Shown: piece by piece, positions 37,601-50,567 of the stretch
Numbering within the stretch: the stretch's first letter is position 1
How the letters are laid out: every line of letters begins with the position of its first letter
Origin: Lycorma delicatula
Taxonomy: Eukaryota; Arthropoda; Insecta; Hemiptera; Fulgoridae
NCBI RefSeq assembly: GCF_047948215.1
Contig: NC_134456.1
Span: forward strand, 54,825,959-54,889,958
Reading direction: 5' to 3'
DNA length: 64,000 nucleotides
Program-made: the position numbers and the translations under genes
Notes under the pieces: generated by a model
What the model saw: the letters and a program-made list of their open reading frames with translations, nothing else
Told to the model about the DNA's origin: nothing
Database searches by the model: none

Positions 37601-39740
37601 ATGACCGGGCCAGATCGGCCCGGGAGCGCGTCCCCACCGATTGGAGGGAATTTTACTCCCGCTGCGAGAAGACGGTCCGGAAGAAGGGGGGCATCTCGGA
37701 TTTTGGTGTCATAGGTCCCCTTGTTCAGCAGCTGGGGCAATAGTGCGGCGGAAATGGAGAATGCGGAATTTTGGTGTGAGGAGCGACTGATAGAAAGACG
37801 CAGAATACCAAGAAGAAAGACAAATCGGTTCGGCGGCGGGGACAGGATGTCGCTGCCAGTTTTAGTCGCTGCGCTAAGGCCTGACGATGATATGGAAGTG
37901 GGACAAGGAATTTCGAAGACATCTGGGAAACGGAGATTGCGCCTTTCTCCACCGGTTGCTGAGGAAATAAATAAATACAAGGCTGGTGGTACGGGTTGCT
38001 TGTACTCAGAGGAGGCCTCTGAATTGGAGAAATGTGGGTCATTCAGGTCGTCTTGAGCATGGATGGAGAGGTAGACGGAGCGGAAGAGGAGTGCAGGTGG
38101 TCCAAAGAGCCTTAAATTCCCGAAGAGATGTCATATTAATAATATGACTTTTTTTTAACCGCGTTAAGGAGTTAAGCTCGCTTGTACAGCACCATACGAA
38201 CACAAAAGTAGAAATCAAGGAGTGTTCTGAAAATCTGGATGCTTCTATTCGTATGATGAAGATATTTCAAGATATTCTTGACGAAATAATCGTAGAGCCT
38301 CAGGAGGGACAATGAACTCGGCCGGGTACGGTGGAAGAGGCCACTCAGATATATTTCATAGTTATGGACATGGCTTCGCAGACTCCAGCTGCAAGTCTCG
38401 AACGGACTGCGTCCTGGTCTGGTGAGGAGCTCCGTCGAATGATTGATGTTTTTTGGGGCTGGTCTGAGGATGTTTTCCATTCTTCAGTCTAGTGGAGGAC
38501 GCCGCTGGGGTAGAAGGTACTGGATGTGCATGGATAATTATCTGGCTGATACAGTCGACCATCCAAATCACACTCCGGTATTTCGTAAAGCACCATGGAT
38601 TGGCGACCTGGCTCGTTCGGGTCAATTGAGGGTGGGCCAAGTCCTTGTTGTGCAGTCTCATCTTGTTGAGACCTGTCCGGAGACGGCAGTGGTTCCAAAA
38701 TTGACATTGGTCGTATGATTGCGCCCTAATAATTAATTCGGCGGCTGGGGACCGTGAGGTGGCCTTCATTGTCTGCCGGTCGGTTCCTCAGGTGATGAAG
38801 GATGGGCACAGTCGGGCGGTGTGTTTTTCAGGACCATCGGGGCGAGTTGGGTAACTATTGCGCCGCACAGTTGAATATCTCAGTTGACAGGTCGGGAAGA
38901 AACACTTTGTGCACGTGTTAGTGTTGATGCAGAAGGATGTCAGCAGGAAACGGCTGGTAGGCCTACCGACGACGACAGTGGTAGTGAAAAAGGAGGGACA
39001 AACTTACGCTGATCTCCTCCGCTCAGTGAAAGGAGCTATGTTGCCAGGTGAAGACGGGTCCTCTCCGCGCGTAAGGGACAGGGTGAGGACCTCCACATCC
39101 ATGTACGGGCCGATAGTAGTGATACTGACCGAATAAGCAAGGATATTTCTGCGAAGGTCGAGGGTACCACCACGGCTCTGATAGGGAGGAGTGGTAGGAG
39201 GGTCCACATCCTTAATAAGGATGAGTTCATTACCGAGTTTTGGAAAATCACGGGGGAGTCAGTGTCGATCGAAGTTATGTCCATGCGACCGGCCTATAGT
39301 GCGACGTAGGTGGTCATTGTGGCTGTGCTGCCCATCCTTGCGGATAAATTATTGGCTAATGACGTACCGAGCCAGATCATACTACTCACTGTTTCACCTG
39401 AGGTGAGGCCGGTTATCTACGGAAGGACTGCCGGCGAGAGGTCGGTGTCCTTCCTGTCGGTTGCATGGACATGCACCCGGGGTAGGGGATGTGAGGATTC
39501 ACCCGCAGCATGAAAACATCTTCATGCTGCGGGCGCCTTCTCAGTGCTGATGGGTGTCTGTGGGGGACAGCCCCGTCCAAGAGGGGTGGGAGGCTCCGGC
39601 GTCCCACCGTCAATGATTGGAAGGGGACTCCTTCGCAGCACGTCTGGGGTAGGGAATGTAACCGTAGACCTTGTGTTCTGCCGAGGTAGTTTGAGGCGAA
39701 GAAATCCCCTGGAGCTGAGTTATGCTTAGATGCTGTTCCA
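37601..39740 (+). pseudogene. R1-type LINE ORF1 (gag-like) pseudogene
   Basis: A GC-rich island holding a broken gag-like ORF1. It starts MTGPDRPGSASPPIGG at 37601. After frameshifts it shows RLRLSPPVAEEINKYKAGG (about 37935), a helical run VKELSSLVQHHTNTKVEIKE (38165-38223), and SGQLRVGQVLVVQS (about 38615). Then comes the diagnostic TYADLLRSVKGAM (39003-39041), GEDLHIHVRADSSDTDRIS in a second frame, GRRVHILNKDEFITEF (39196-39243) and SIEVMSMRPAYSA (39265-39303). The usual R1-type order is TYA-LLR-VK, a small alpha/beta fold, RPAYGG-Q, then CCHC knuckles. The knuckles are not recognisable, and a perfect hairpin sits there instead (39502-39533). No ORF2 follows. Confidence 0.75.
39502..39533. 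repeat. perfect hairpin, 13-bp arms
   Basis: CCCGCAGCATGAA and its exact reverse complement around a 6-nt loop, inside the ORF1 pseudogene where the zinc knuckles would be expected. Confidence 0.95.
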
Positions 39741-41353
39741 TTTGTGGGTAGGTTGGGGGCGGGGGAGGGGTGTTATAAATGAAAAGTGAAAAAAAATTAC
39801 ATTAAAATTATACAGTGATTAAAAACATTAATTAAAAATGTTTACTAATGTCGTAAACTATTATTTACAACGAATAATATGCCTTACTCGACTATATCGT
39901 TTATAAGTTTAGAATTAAGTATGTGAAGTTTATGTACAATCCATTTTTATAATCAACCAATCGAAATTAAGGTCGTTTTGCATTGCCAAAAAGGTAAATG
40001 GTCGATGTTTTGCATTGTATAAATTTGATTGTTGAAGCATATATCTTATTAATATAAAATGATTACATAAAATACAAAAAAAAGAATAGTTCTCAGAAAA
40101 ATAGATCTCTCATTCGGTAACCGAGATGTCTTTTCTAAGCTAACATTTGTTATTGTTTTTTTTGCTTTTAATAAATTTGAAGTTAAAAATAAATTATATA
40201 ACCGTGTCATGGAATTTACCGTTAGGAAGGGGAAAACGGCAGCTTCGTGTTATCTGCCGTACTGGAATTCAATTTGAATGACTATCAATTTTCTATAGCG
40301 TAATGCAAGAAAGATTTATTTTTTATTTTTTGTTTAGGATTTGTCTGTAGAGAATTCTACGCAATTAGCCGTACTCCTTTACCTTCTTCACAGTTTTACT
40401 TAGTGGAAACACCTTCTGGAAAATTAATAAAATAGAATTATTTTGGATTAATATTTTATAATTTTTTACTTTTTCACGGAACAATTAATTTAATTAAAAT
40501 ACAATAATAAACGGTTTTTAAATCGCTTCACAAAACGAAATATCAAACGTTTAGAAGTTTATAAATTAAAGAAATCATCTCAATTTAGGCTGCAATAATT
40601 TGTCAATAAATCATTTTAAAAAATTCAATATATATTTGATCAAAGCTTATTTCTTTTTGCATCCTTACAATTAGAAGTACTCTTTTCGTCTTTCAGAACT
40701 TCAACAAAAAATATTTGTAGAATGTGTATGTAAAATGTTAAAATATTTTTCACATTATAATTAAATAAATAAACGAGAAAAACAAAAATATTGATATTAA
40801 ATAAATCCATCGAAAAATCTTTTCCAAAGAAGTTAATAAAGAACACAAAAAGAAAAAGCTGACAAACAAAGTTGTTATACTTTCCTGCTATTGATTAATT
40901 ATTTATTCTTATATAGTGGAAAAATAACGATATGGAAGAAGTTTAAAAAGTTTTTTTTTGGTGGTGGCGTGAATTATGATGAAATTTTGTTGTAATATTA
41001 TTACTAAAAGTTTAAATAAACTAAAAAAAATTAAAAACCAAAACAGATATTTTTTTACTTTGGTCGGTTCCCTCCCCCACAATATTGTCCTTATACTTCT
41101 ATGCTTAGGAAGACATAAAAATGATTCGGTTAAAAATATGCAATAAATAAACGATAACTTTTTCGATTTTTGGAGAAGGGGAGAATTTGGGTGAAATTTT
41201 TTTTTAAATGGTAAGATAAGCATATACATGTACACATGCTTTTCTAGACATCAAACATGGGGTTGTGTTTGCAAAATTTTGAGAAAATTGAATCCAAAGA
41301 AACTATCTACCCCACCCCTAGAGATATTGACCCCCAAACTTTTACCAACAAAT
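39741..41353. other. AT-rich non-coding stretch
   Basis: No supported gene. Base composition drops abruptly from the GC-rich ORF1 to AT-rich DNA at about 39770. Confidence 0.55.
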
Positions 41354-41478
41354 GGCTCTTTCATCCGGAGGTTCCGGGTTCGAATCCCGGTCAGGAATGG
41401 CATTTTCACACGCTACATTTGTTATTCATCTCATCCTCTAAAGCTATACATAACGATGGTCCTGAATGTTAAAAGAAA
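41354..41478 (+). mobile_element. SINE family C, 5'-truncated
   Basis: Begins inside the tRNA-like head (CTTTCATCCGGAGGTTCCGG, then GTTCGAATCCCGG) and continues GTCAGGAATGGCATTTTCAC, CATCTCATCCTCTAAAGC, CGATGGTCCTGAATGTTAAA. It is collinear with 36462-36612 but lacks the A-box end. Confidence 0.75.
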
Positions 41479-42767
41479 GAAAAAACAAATGGTCCTACAA
41501 GCACGAGTCTCTGTACCAAATTTCATCAAAAACGGTACCTAGACAAAAATTATCAAGTTTCAAACACGCCGACACATAAGTACATACGAACTTTTACTCT
41601 CGTACTTTTTTGTTTTTTTGAGTCCCTGATTAATGAAACGCCGAGAAATGCAGAAAAATCCATACCCCATTTTTTGACCGATTACCATTTTTTCATCTTG
41701 CAGCATAGGGTTATAATAGCTCTAAAGCTATAATGCCAGGATAGTAAAAAAAAAACAATAAAATAATAACTTCGAAATAACTTTTTTTATAAATCAGTTA
41801 TTTTGATTAAAAATTTAATACTGGTATAACTTTTCATTTCCAGGCTCTATTGCAGCTATAGAGCTATAAACGAAAAGTATAACGATAGGAAAAAAGTTTA
41901 GGTTTTCGGATATTTGAAGATGTCGACTTTCAAGATCCCTTAGGCCAAAAAAACTCAAAATAGTTTTAGAAATTTCCGGAAGATTTACATACATTACATA
42001 CATATGTTTTGATCTATTTTATGATTAAAATTTCAAGATTGGCTCAATATAAATTCTTTGAAAAAAGCTCAATAGGTTTCTATAGGGGCACTGATGGGAT
42101 TCAATTTTAACAAAATTAAAAAATGAGAACGTGTAATTTTCGCCATTTATTAATTTTAAGCTTAAAATTAATAAATAAATTTATAAAAATAAAAATTGAG
42201 CTTGAATATGATGAAAGTTATTATTAATTTATTTAAAATTCCAAAGTTTTAAATCAGTCGGATTTAGTGGTATTCAGAACTATTTATCCTAAGCAATATT
42301 TTTCCTGTATCTCGAAAACCCGTTGGCCAAAAATTCCGAGTGTAAAGGGTTAATGAAGTTGTTGGAGTAGAAATGAAATTTATTATTTTTGAATTTCTCG
42401 GTAACGAACGAAGATATGAGCTTGATCTTGGTATATGTAATCTTATGAATCTAAAAACCAATTTCTAGATTTTTAAAATTCGACCTTAAAACCATAACTT
42501 AAAAGGTATGAAAAGAAATAACATTTTCGAACAATGATTGCAAATTTTTCCCATTTCCGACTAACACTAACGAGATATTCATCAGATTTAGATAAATATC
42601 TAAAAATCATTTTCGGGTTTTTTGAATTAACATTTTTTAAGGGGTGCGGTGGTGTACGGCGAAGCGGCTCAACCAACACAGCCACTGCCATTGTTGCTGT
42701 ATGTGCAACGTAACAAAATAAAAACGCAAGTAACCATATAACTTTGTCGAAGCCGCGAAGGGGATGC
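41479..42767. other. non-coding repeat-like stretch
   Basis: No supported gene. Phrases such as ACATAAGTACATACGAACTT and GAGTCCCTGATTAATGAAAC have the flavour of a dispersed insect repeat, but no full second copy is present. A perfect 32-bp palindrome centred on AAGCTT lies at 42145-42176. Frames at 42473-42835 are inflated by the microsatellite. Confidence 0.4.
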
Positions 42768-42778
42768 TTGTGTGTGTG

Positions 42779-42827
<49 letters not shown>

Positions 42828-42830
42828 ACA
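42768..42830. repeat. (TG)n microsatellite
   Basis: About 60 bp of TG/GT dinucleotide with one TT interruption near 42779, passing into (TA)n. Confidence 0.95.
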
Positions 42831-44200
42831 TACAATCAATACATTATATACATCAGCTTAAGCTGATTTTCGATCCAATCGGACAAGGGGACATAGTGTG
42901 GTATCTATATTTTCTTTTTTAGTAAACTGCAATCAAGCTAACTTATAAAAGTAAACCACATTCTGATTGGGACACGTACTTAAAATATAACACAATAAGA
43001 TCCAATTACAATATATATCCTATTACAATAAGACCCAAATTAAGATTCTTTTTAGATTTTTTTAAAAATAATTTCTGATCCTTTATTTGTTTTTCGAGTT
43101 GTGGCTGTTATTAAAAGAGTTATGTGAGGTAGGAGTCGTTTCAAATCTTTTTTAAAAAAATGTTGATTTTTTTACCAACTAGCCTGTAAATACAGCATAA
43201 TTTTGATGATACAAACTTCATTCAGTAACTGGGATACATAATTTTTTTAGTAAGAATTTTGATTTTTTTCTCATTTATACTTAAATAATGTTTAGTTTTG
43301 TCATCAAATCCAAATTTTTTTTACTAAAAATGTTGGTAATTCCCAACTTTACTCCCAGTTCTCAATTCTACTCGAAAAACTGCAATGTAAACTTAAATTT
43401 AAAATTCTATGAAGCCCTATTTGAAATAAAAATCTGTGAAGGCAAAACAGGGATAATTATGTAACCCTATGACATTATATAGACAACATAAATGTCTGTT
43501 TAATGTCTAACGTCTATGAGAGTTACATAGACGTTTATGTAACCCTCATACTAGAAAAATTAATTGAATTTACAAACAGTTCTTCAATTTATAAATATCA
43601 ATGTTTTCAATAATTAAAAAAAAAAAAAAAAAAAAAACATTAAAATTATTGAAATATGAATTTAAAGTAAAAATTATATAAATTATTTTAATAAGGAAAT
43701 CAATCAAAAACTCATCTAAAAAAGGTGAAAAATAATGTGCTTTAAATCAATTTTTGATGAACAACGAAATTACATCAAATGATAATAGCAACTGTAGTTA
43801 TTAAAACTGTTAAATAGATAAAACACTTCTAAATAAAGGTTAGCTGATCAATAAGAAATACAAAAAATTAAACTGTTAATGATAAATTTTTTAATCAATA
43901 AAAATAAACCAATGAAATTAAATCGAAAAATCTACCAAATTAAAAAAAAACTATTAAACCAATTGAAAATAAATAAACAAAAAAAATACTGAAACAATTT
44001 TAAATGTTTAAAGTTCACTTTTATTTAAAAATTATTCTTCAATTATTAAAGTTTTCCACCATACACTTTCTGTACTTTAAACTATTTTCACTTTTCCGAA
44101 ATTTTTAATTCATATTTCACACGAACTGGGCAGACTGTAGGCGTTCTCAGATAAATGATTATTAGACGTATTCCATTTCCTATCAAATCTAAATCAGTGA
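42831..44200. other. AT-rich non-coding stretch
   Basis: No supported gene. Poly(A) run at 43617-43637; perfect hairpin with 10-bp arms at 43509-43535. Confidence 0.55.
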
Positions 44201-44249
44201 CAGTTCACATTGAGTTCTCGCGTTAATTTAAAAATTATACCTGGTAAAG

Positions 44250-46690
44250 TTGTATTCTTCCATGTTGGTTCTTTTAATATTGTTTAATTCCATATAATAT
44301 ATGGAATTCCAGTTTTAGTATCATTGTATTTTTTTATGTTGTCTTCTGGTTTATTTTTTCTATTTTTTTTCTGTCAGATATTAATTACATTGATGGCTTC
44401 AGATGAGTCCTGTTACATTGATTTACTTTCAATATTTTTCTCCTATCTTTACTTGTTTTTATAGTAGAAAATATTTTTATCACTTATGTTTGCGAAGAAG
44501 TTTGTTGTTAACCTACTCTCACTCAAATTTAACATAATTTATATATGGTGTAACTGGTGATATGCATTTTCTGTAACTTTGTTTCTAATAAAACCTGGTG
44601 TATTGTTTGATAGTCTGATTATTTCTTTCCAGTGCTACATCTTTATAGTTAAAATATTAAAAAGTTCATCTTTAATTCTATTAAAATGAAATTATTACCA
44701 AGGATTTTCGGCAAGGTGTGTTAACTACACATTTTGAGCCCATCGCCCCTTTTTTTAACTGACCATTAAAATAGAAAAATGGAATAACATACCTACTTCA
44801 TATATTCCTATGTACTTGCTAGCTGTCCATCTCCATTATTTCTTCTTTATAGAACCCTTTAATTTTTGTTTAATTTCCTACCGCTTTCCTATAAACTATA
44901 ATTTTTTATTTTTCAAGATATAATCTCAAATTCACATATTGAAATAATTTTTAAGTTTTACAATCATGCTCTGAAGTTTGTATAAATATGGAGCATGTCG
45001 AACAACATTATCTACAAAAATTAGTAAATTTATTATTCATGCTATTAACTTTCACACCTCAACGCCTCTTTCAGATCATTAAAAAAAAAATTATGTTCAA
45101 TACCCAACCCTACATTGTTACAGTATTTACTCTAAAAATTGTATAAAAGGAATCCCTTATTCTCAAAAGGCACTTTGTTTATGTTTAGAAATTTCGTCAA
45201 TAATTGGTAAAATAGTATCAATGTCTCTATAAAACAGTTTAAGTATTTAAAGTATTGCTCGATTTTCCCAAAATATCTCGCCCACCTAGATAAAGCCCTT
45301 CTTTAATGTAATTCAAATAATTCAACGAATTTTTACTTTAATTCACAAGGATTCCAGCATCCCTAGTGCCGTAAAACTTTGATTAGTATACTTGTTTTCC
45401 ACATTTAACAAGTAATTCAGACAATGCGTTCTTGAAAACCTCTTACGGTACTCCAATAATCATAGTTTCTGTCTCGTTTTTTGTACTAACATGTTTTGAA
45501 TTTCTTTGACTGTAAATTTCTTTATCCTGGTACTCATCTGCTTAAGGTTCTGAATATTGTATGACGCTGCTTATCATCAGGAGGTCTAATAACTGGTTCA
45601 AAGTGATGATTCAGCCTTCCATCTCAATGTTCCCACTTGCATTAAGTGTTTTACTCTTCATAATTTTGACAAATTTCAGAAATCCATTTTCCAACATTTC
45701 AAAATGTTATTTTGCATCTTGCATTATTTTTTGTAACTTTCTTACTGTGTACAAAATTTTCCATAACTAATTAATCATAAATAAAGTTGCTTGGTGGATT
45801 CTGATTAGAAATTGTTGTAGCAAGAAATGGAATCTAGATGATTACCACATTACAAGTCTACTGCCTTTTCGGTTCTCTACCAACATCTAACTGAAATGAA
45901 TTATTACTACCAGTAATATCTTGATGATACTTATTACCTATGGTGGCTGCAACCTATTGCCGTTTCATTTAGATTATCAAGTAAAGTCTTTGCTATTCCC
46001 TATCCATTTAAATTTGGCAATAATATCAGAATAATTCCATGATCTTTCTTTTTCAGTATGAAATTCAATATTTTTTTCAAATTATCCCAGAATGTCTGCA
46101 TCAAAACATTTAAATTTTGCTCTTTTATGTATTTTTATCCATTGTAAATCACAAAAACACCTCTTCCATTCAGATAAATTACTTCTCCCTATCTATCTGT
46201 ATTTGTCTTATCATGTTAAACAATAATGCAAGCATCTTTACAAAATCCTGGCAATTTCTTTCCCTGTCATTGAATTTAATATCTTTGATAATTTTTTATC
46301 CACGAAAGGTAGATATTTTGGTTATATAAGAAGATATATATATATATATATACTGAAAGCATACTGCACTGCTTCCAAATCCCTCAACAAATTTAATTAC
46401 ATACATCAGCTTCTTATTCGCTAGAGATGTATTTTGAAATTCTTAAACTCTAATTCCCAGTTTCTTACATTCAAATATTTGGCTATTACCATGGTATATC
46501 TGGCCTTCAGCTGTAGTACATCGAATAAATCAATTACTGTGCATTTTTTATGGCACATCATCATTATTACTCATATATTTTGTTTTTTTTTTACAGCAAT
46601 TAAAAAAACTTCACTAGCAGTTCCAAATCTACTGTTTCTAGCACCAAACACTCAGTATAATTCATAATCAGTAAACATTTTTAATTTTTC
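44250..46690 (-). pseudogene. heavily decayed LINE reverse-transcriptase region
   Basis: On the minus strand around 45085-44960 the broken translation gives FNDLKEALRC, GVKVNSMNNKF-NF-DNVV and then LYKLQSMIVKLKNYF. This matches the RT stretch G-KV-GM-IN-LRFADD-V followed by the L--M-- helix of RTE/CR1-type LINEs, with the catalytic DD reading D-N. Upstream (46.7-45.1 kb) the same strand has scattered suggestive phrases (VLMQTFWDNLKKIL) but no clear domain. AT content and many stops show great age. The boundaries are approximate, and only the 45.0-45.1 kb core is convincing. Confidence 0.45.
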
Positions 46691-46761
46691 TTCTTAATTT
46701 TAACAGAAAATTTCATCAGGTTTAATTACATTTAATTAAATTAAAAATTGGAAACATACAT

Positions 46762-46837
46762 CATTTAATTCGAGTTTAATAAATTATATATAAAACGAGC
46801 ATTCAATTCGAGTTTAATAAATTACAAATAAAACGAG
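46762..46837 (+). repeat. 38-bp tandem duplication
   Basis: Two adjacent 38-bp units (46762-46799, 46800-46837) sharing AATTCGAGTTTAATAAATTA and AAATAAAACGAG-type ends, with about three differences. Confidence 0.9.
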
Positions 46838-49800
46838 AGTGGAAATCATACTGAATGCTTTCTAATCGCTAGAAATAGCTGGTAGGCAAGAGTTGTTAAT
46901 AGTATATTTATAGTTTCTATTTAAAATATATAGTTGTAGTCGCTTGCTATTAAACTAAGATATTCTAACTAAATTTAAATTTAAAAATATCTTTAATATA
47001 TAACCATATTTGTCGTTTCGTTTTTATTAAATAAAAATGCTTTCATTATAAATAGAACATATCCTGATACTCCCGATTGATTTGGTGGGTATGGCTTGTT
47101 GGTTGCCATTTTAAGCTTTTACTAATTTTTTTATACGATTCGAAAACAGTTAAGACATATAATAATTCTATCTTAGTTTACAAATTTTAACATTTAAAAA
47201 AAATTTGACAAAGAACTTTTACATATTTTTCCAATAACCTTTAAATAGTAATAAAAATAATTGAATTTTACCCGTTGAATTTCTGTATTCTTTTGTTAAT
47301 TAAAAATTACTGCTTTTTGAATCGCTTAAAACAATCGCTAAACAAACTTAACGATAACAATTATTTTTATTTGCCCAATTTTTTGTATTATAATTTTCAG
47401 TTTTCTTTGGGTGTCATATAATTTTTCCTATAGTCATAATCTTTACGTTACTGAAATTTAGCTGTCAAACTCAACAAATCTAACCCTTCGTCAAAAAATC
47501 ATCGTTAATATGATGATTTAGCCGTTATGATTGATACTGAATTCTCTAACTGATAACAATAAAAGATCTACTGTATAATAGATTTATTGTTGTGAATTCT
47601 ACTAGATGTTATTAGATTGATTCTATTACCTAGGTCGTAACTATCAGTAGTATGCATTATTGTTATCATTATTACTGAAGGCTAAATTTATCTTTTAATG
47701 CAATCTGCTATCAAAGTTAAGTTCTAATAATAATAACAATAATAATAAATAAAAAAAATAACATCCATCATTTTATTGATAGCCTTCACTGTGTAGGTCG
47801 ATATATTCACTTGATGTCTGTTTTAATTTCTATTAGTTATGTACATTAATTTATTTATTGATTGTGTCCTCAACCTTTAACTATTGACATTTTAAACGAT
47901 TTCCTAATATCTCATCCGATCTCATCAAATATTACAAAATATCATTGATTCATTGATATCGTCCGTAAAATTGTTATGGAAAAGAAGAAAGGCCTTCAAA
48001 TAATAAAAAGGATCGTTATTAAGAACTCAGCAGACTTTAACAGTTTTAGAACATTATTATTCAGTGACAAATTTGAGATGATTAGTCGATAAAACACATA
48101 AGAGTTACTATTTGTCAGGAGATATTAGAAGACCCGGATTTAATCGATAATCACCTAAATCACTAAATTGGGTCGTGCTATGATCGAAGTTAATTATCAT
48201 GGTTGGATTACGCAACTGGTGTATTGTTTTTGGAAAGTTATTTCTATTATTTTAAAGTCGCGCTTGAAGTGTACAAATGAGCTTACCGTACTTTCTATAT
48301 TTAAAATAAAATTAATTGTATTTTTATCCTATTAATATGCAACACGTATACAACAGTATATAATTGAATTTTTGCATCAAGGTGGTTTGCATTTTAATAT
48401 TTTTTACCGTAATTCTACAAATAAGTTTACAACAGACAAATAGTTTGAGAACGACTATTTATGAATAATTTTTATAATTTAATAACCTACCATGTGGGAG
48501 TTTGAGTAGCTTTGCGCTACCAAAATTGGAATCTGCAAAAATAAACTGAAAAATATACAACGGAACGTTTTAGTATTTATCTACACTGAATGTCACATTT
48601 GTTGCTGTATTATACTCTCAGTAAGATTGAGTTAATACCAGAATGATTTTGTTAATATTAAAGTAAATAAATTATTTGTTTCAGCCACGGTTCAAAAAAT
48701 GTGTGTGATGATCTTGGGGTATACCTCTTTAAAACCAACAAATAGGTTGGTTTTAAAGAGAAAAAAAGAGTCCCGAGTAATCCATAGGAAGAGAGGTTAG
48801 TCACCACTTTTAAACCATTCATATATTAAGAATCCAGTAACTTCAAACAGATTCTCAAGACCAAAGCGCTGATTCAGTGGGTATCTAGTTAGAACTTAAT
48901 AAGATTAAGGGGAAAAAATTTCCCTTAGGAAAGAGGTGGATAATGAGAAATGGACTACCTTTTAGAGAGGGATCACGAAAAGTGACTAAAAAAAAATCCA
49001 CTCATAAAATTTCTTCAAGTAATTGAAGAACCATTATTTCTGCAATTATTCGATAGATTGAAGTATCTTTACACTTCATGAGAACGCATCGCAGATTTTG
49101 CGTTAAAAAGAGATTTTCGTGAAGAAAAAACCCGTCACCAGACTCAACTCATCACCAGAATGGTTTCAGGAAGTGGAAATATTCAGTTGATTGTATTGTT
49201 TTCTTCTTACCTTTTTGAGAGCGGTCTGGCTGATTAATTAGCCAGACATTCTCTAAAAGGGGTACCAATTTCGTAAAAAAAGTCAATTTTATCCAAAATA
49301 TTATTGAACTAAAAACTTTTTCTTTTTTTTTGAAAAGTATTTTTATAAGCTTTTGCTCTAAAAATATGCCGTAATTGTATAAGGAAAGAAAGGATTTTTT
49401 AAATTAAGTCGCTTCTTGATTTTAGTCTAAAAGAATTAATAGTCTAAAAAGTAAATTAAATTTAAAATCTCCTTAAAATTTACTGATCTTATAATGCGCA
49501 ATTTTTATCCAATAGAATTTTCATGTAACTCCAACTTCACAATGTTATTTGGACATTCTTAAAAAAAACTCGTTTTTTTTTAAAGATAACACAGATGCTT
49601 TTTTTCTAATATACGTGCTTGTAAACCGGTCAAAAGAAAGCGACGAATTTCGCATTTTATAATGTAGAAAGGCACCCATAAACAGTTTCAGGCTTTCCTA
49701 AAGAAAGCCCTCGTCATCTTAAAAATGAAAAGTGATTAAAAATATAATTTAAAACATCTTGTAAAAAAAGAAAAGAAATTACAGCATATTCGTCTATTTC

Positions 49801-50144
49801 AAATTCACCAGTAATAATTATTTCTTTATCAATCTCAAAACAACAATTTCGTATTCTAATTCTATGATATATTACAACAATCGGGAACGTGAAAAATGAT
49901 TTAGTAAATCATGCAAATTGTAAAGAAAATAACGATTTTATGTTAAAAATTTAATCATAATTATTTACATTGTTTATCCAACTGTAGATAATATTTAACA
50001 TATGCTAATCAATTAACTGGTACAAAGGTTGTATAAAAAATACACGTAGTCTTCTTCATAAGCTGTACGTGAATATAACACGTAGTTACTCAATAAAAAT
50101 GCTTCTTGTTTTGTATACATTTATAAAAATAAACATCTTTTACT

Positions 50145-50177
<33 letters not shown>

Positions 50178-50567
50178 CATTTACTTAATTATTTAAAGTC
50201 TAAATAAGTAATTTTAAATCTGAAAATAATTTTCTTTTATGTAGAACTAGCTGAATACCGGACGTTATCAAGGTATTTATTTATCCCCACTCTTCTATTA
50301 GGCAAGAAACTCTTATAATCTAATAAAAGAGCAAAATAAAACTAAATTTGTCATCGGAACTGCTAACCACCAGCCTAGCGACCCCGAAAACTATAAATTC
50401 AACAATAACATAGGTCTTTTTCGATTATTTTTACATGTTACCTCCTTCCTCCAACAGGTTGAAATTGCTCCACGCGTTCTTGTTACGCTGGAGTAAGTTA
50501 TGCTGGAATATACAAATACATCCATTTATATATGTATATATCAGTTATATAGTGCATTTCGCAGAAA
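46838..50567. other. AT-rich non-coding stretch
   Basis: No supported gene. Perfect hairpin at 48725-48760 (15-bp arms, 6-nt loop), an imperfect stem around TGATTAATTA at about 49211-49260, and a (TA)n tract at 50142-50171. Confidence 0.55.
48725..48760. repeat. perfect hairpin, 15-bp arms
   Basis: CTCTTTAAAACCAAC and its exact reverse complement around the 6-nt loop AAATAG. Confidence 0.95.

Noticed and set aside
37573..38769. Long minus-strand frames (135 codons) over the GC-rich island
   Set aside because: They are antisense shadows of the R1-type ORF1, whose diagnostic blocks are on the plus strand.
42473..42835. 120-codon frame rich in Thr-His repeats
   Set aside because: The repeat is the translation of the (TG)n microsatellite, and the rest has no family resemblance.
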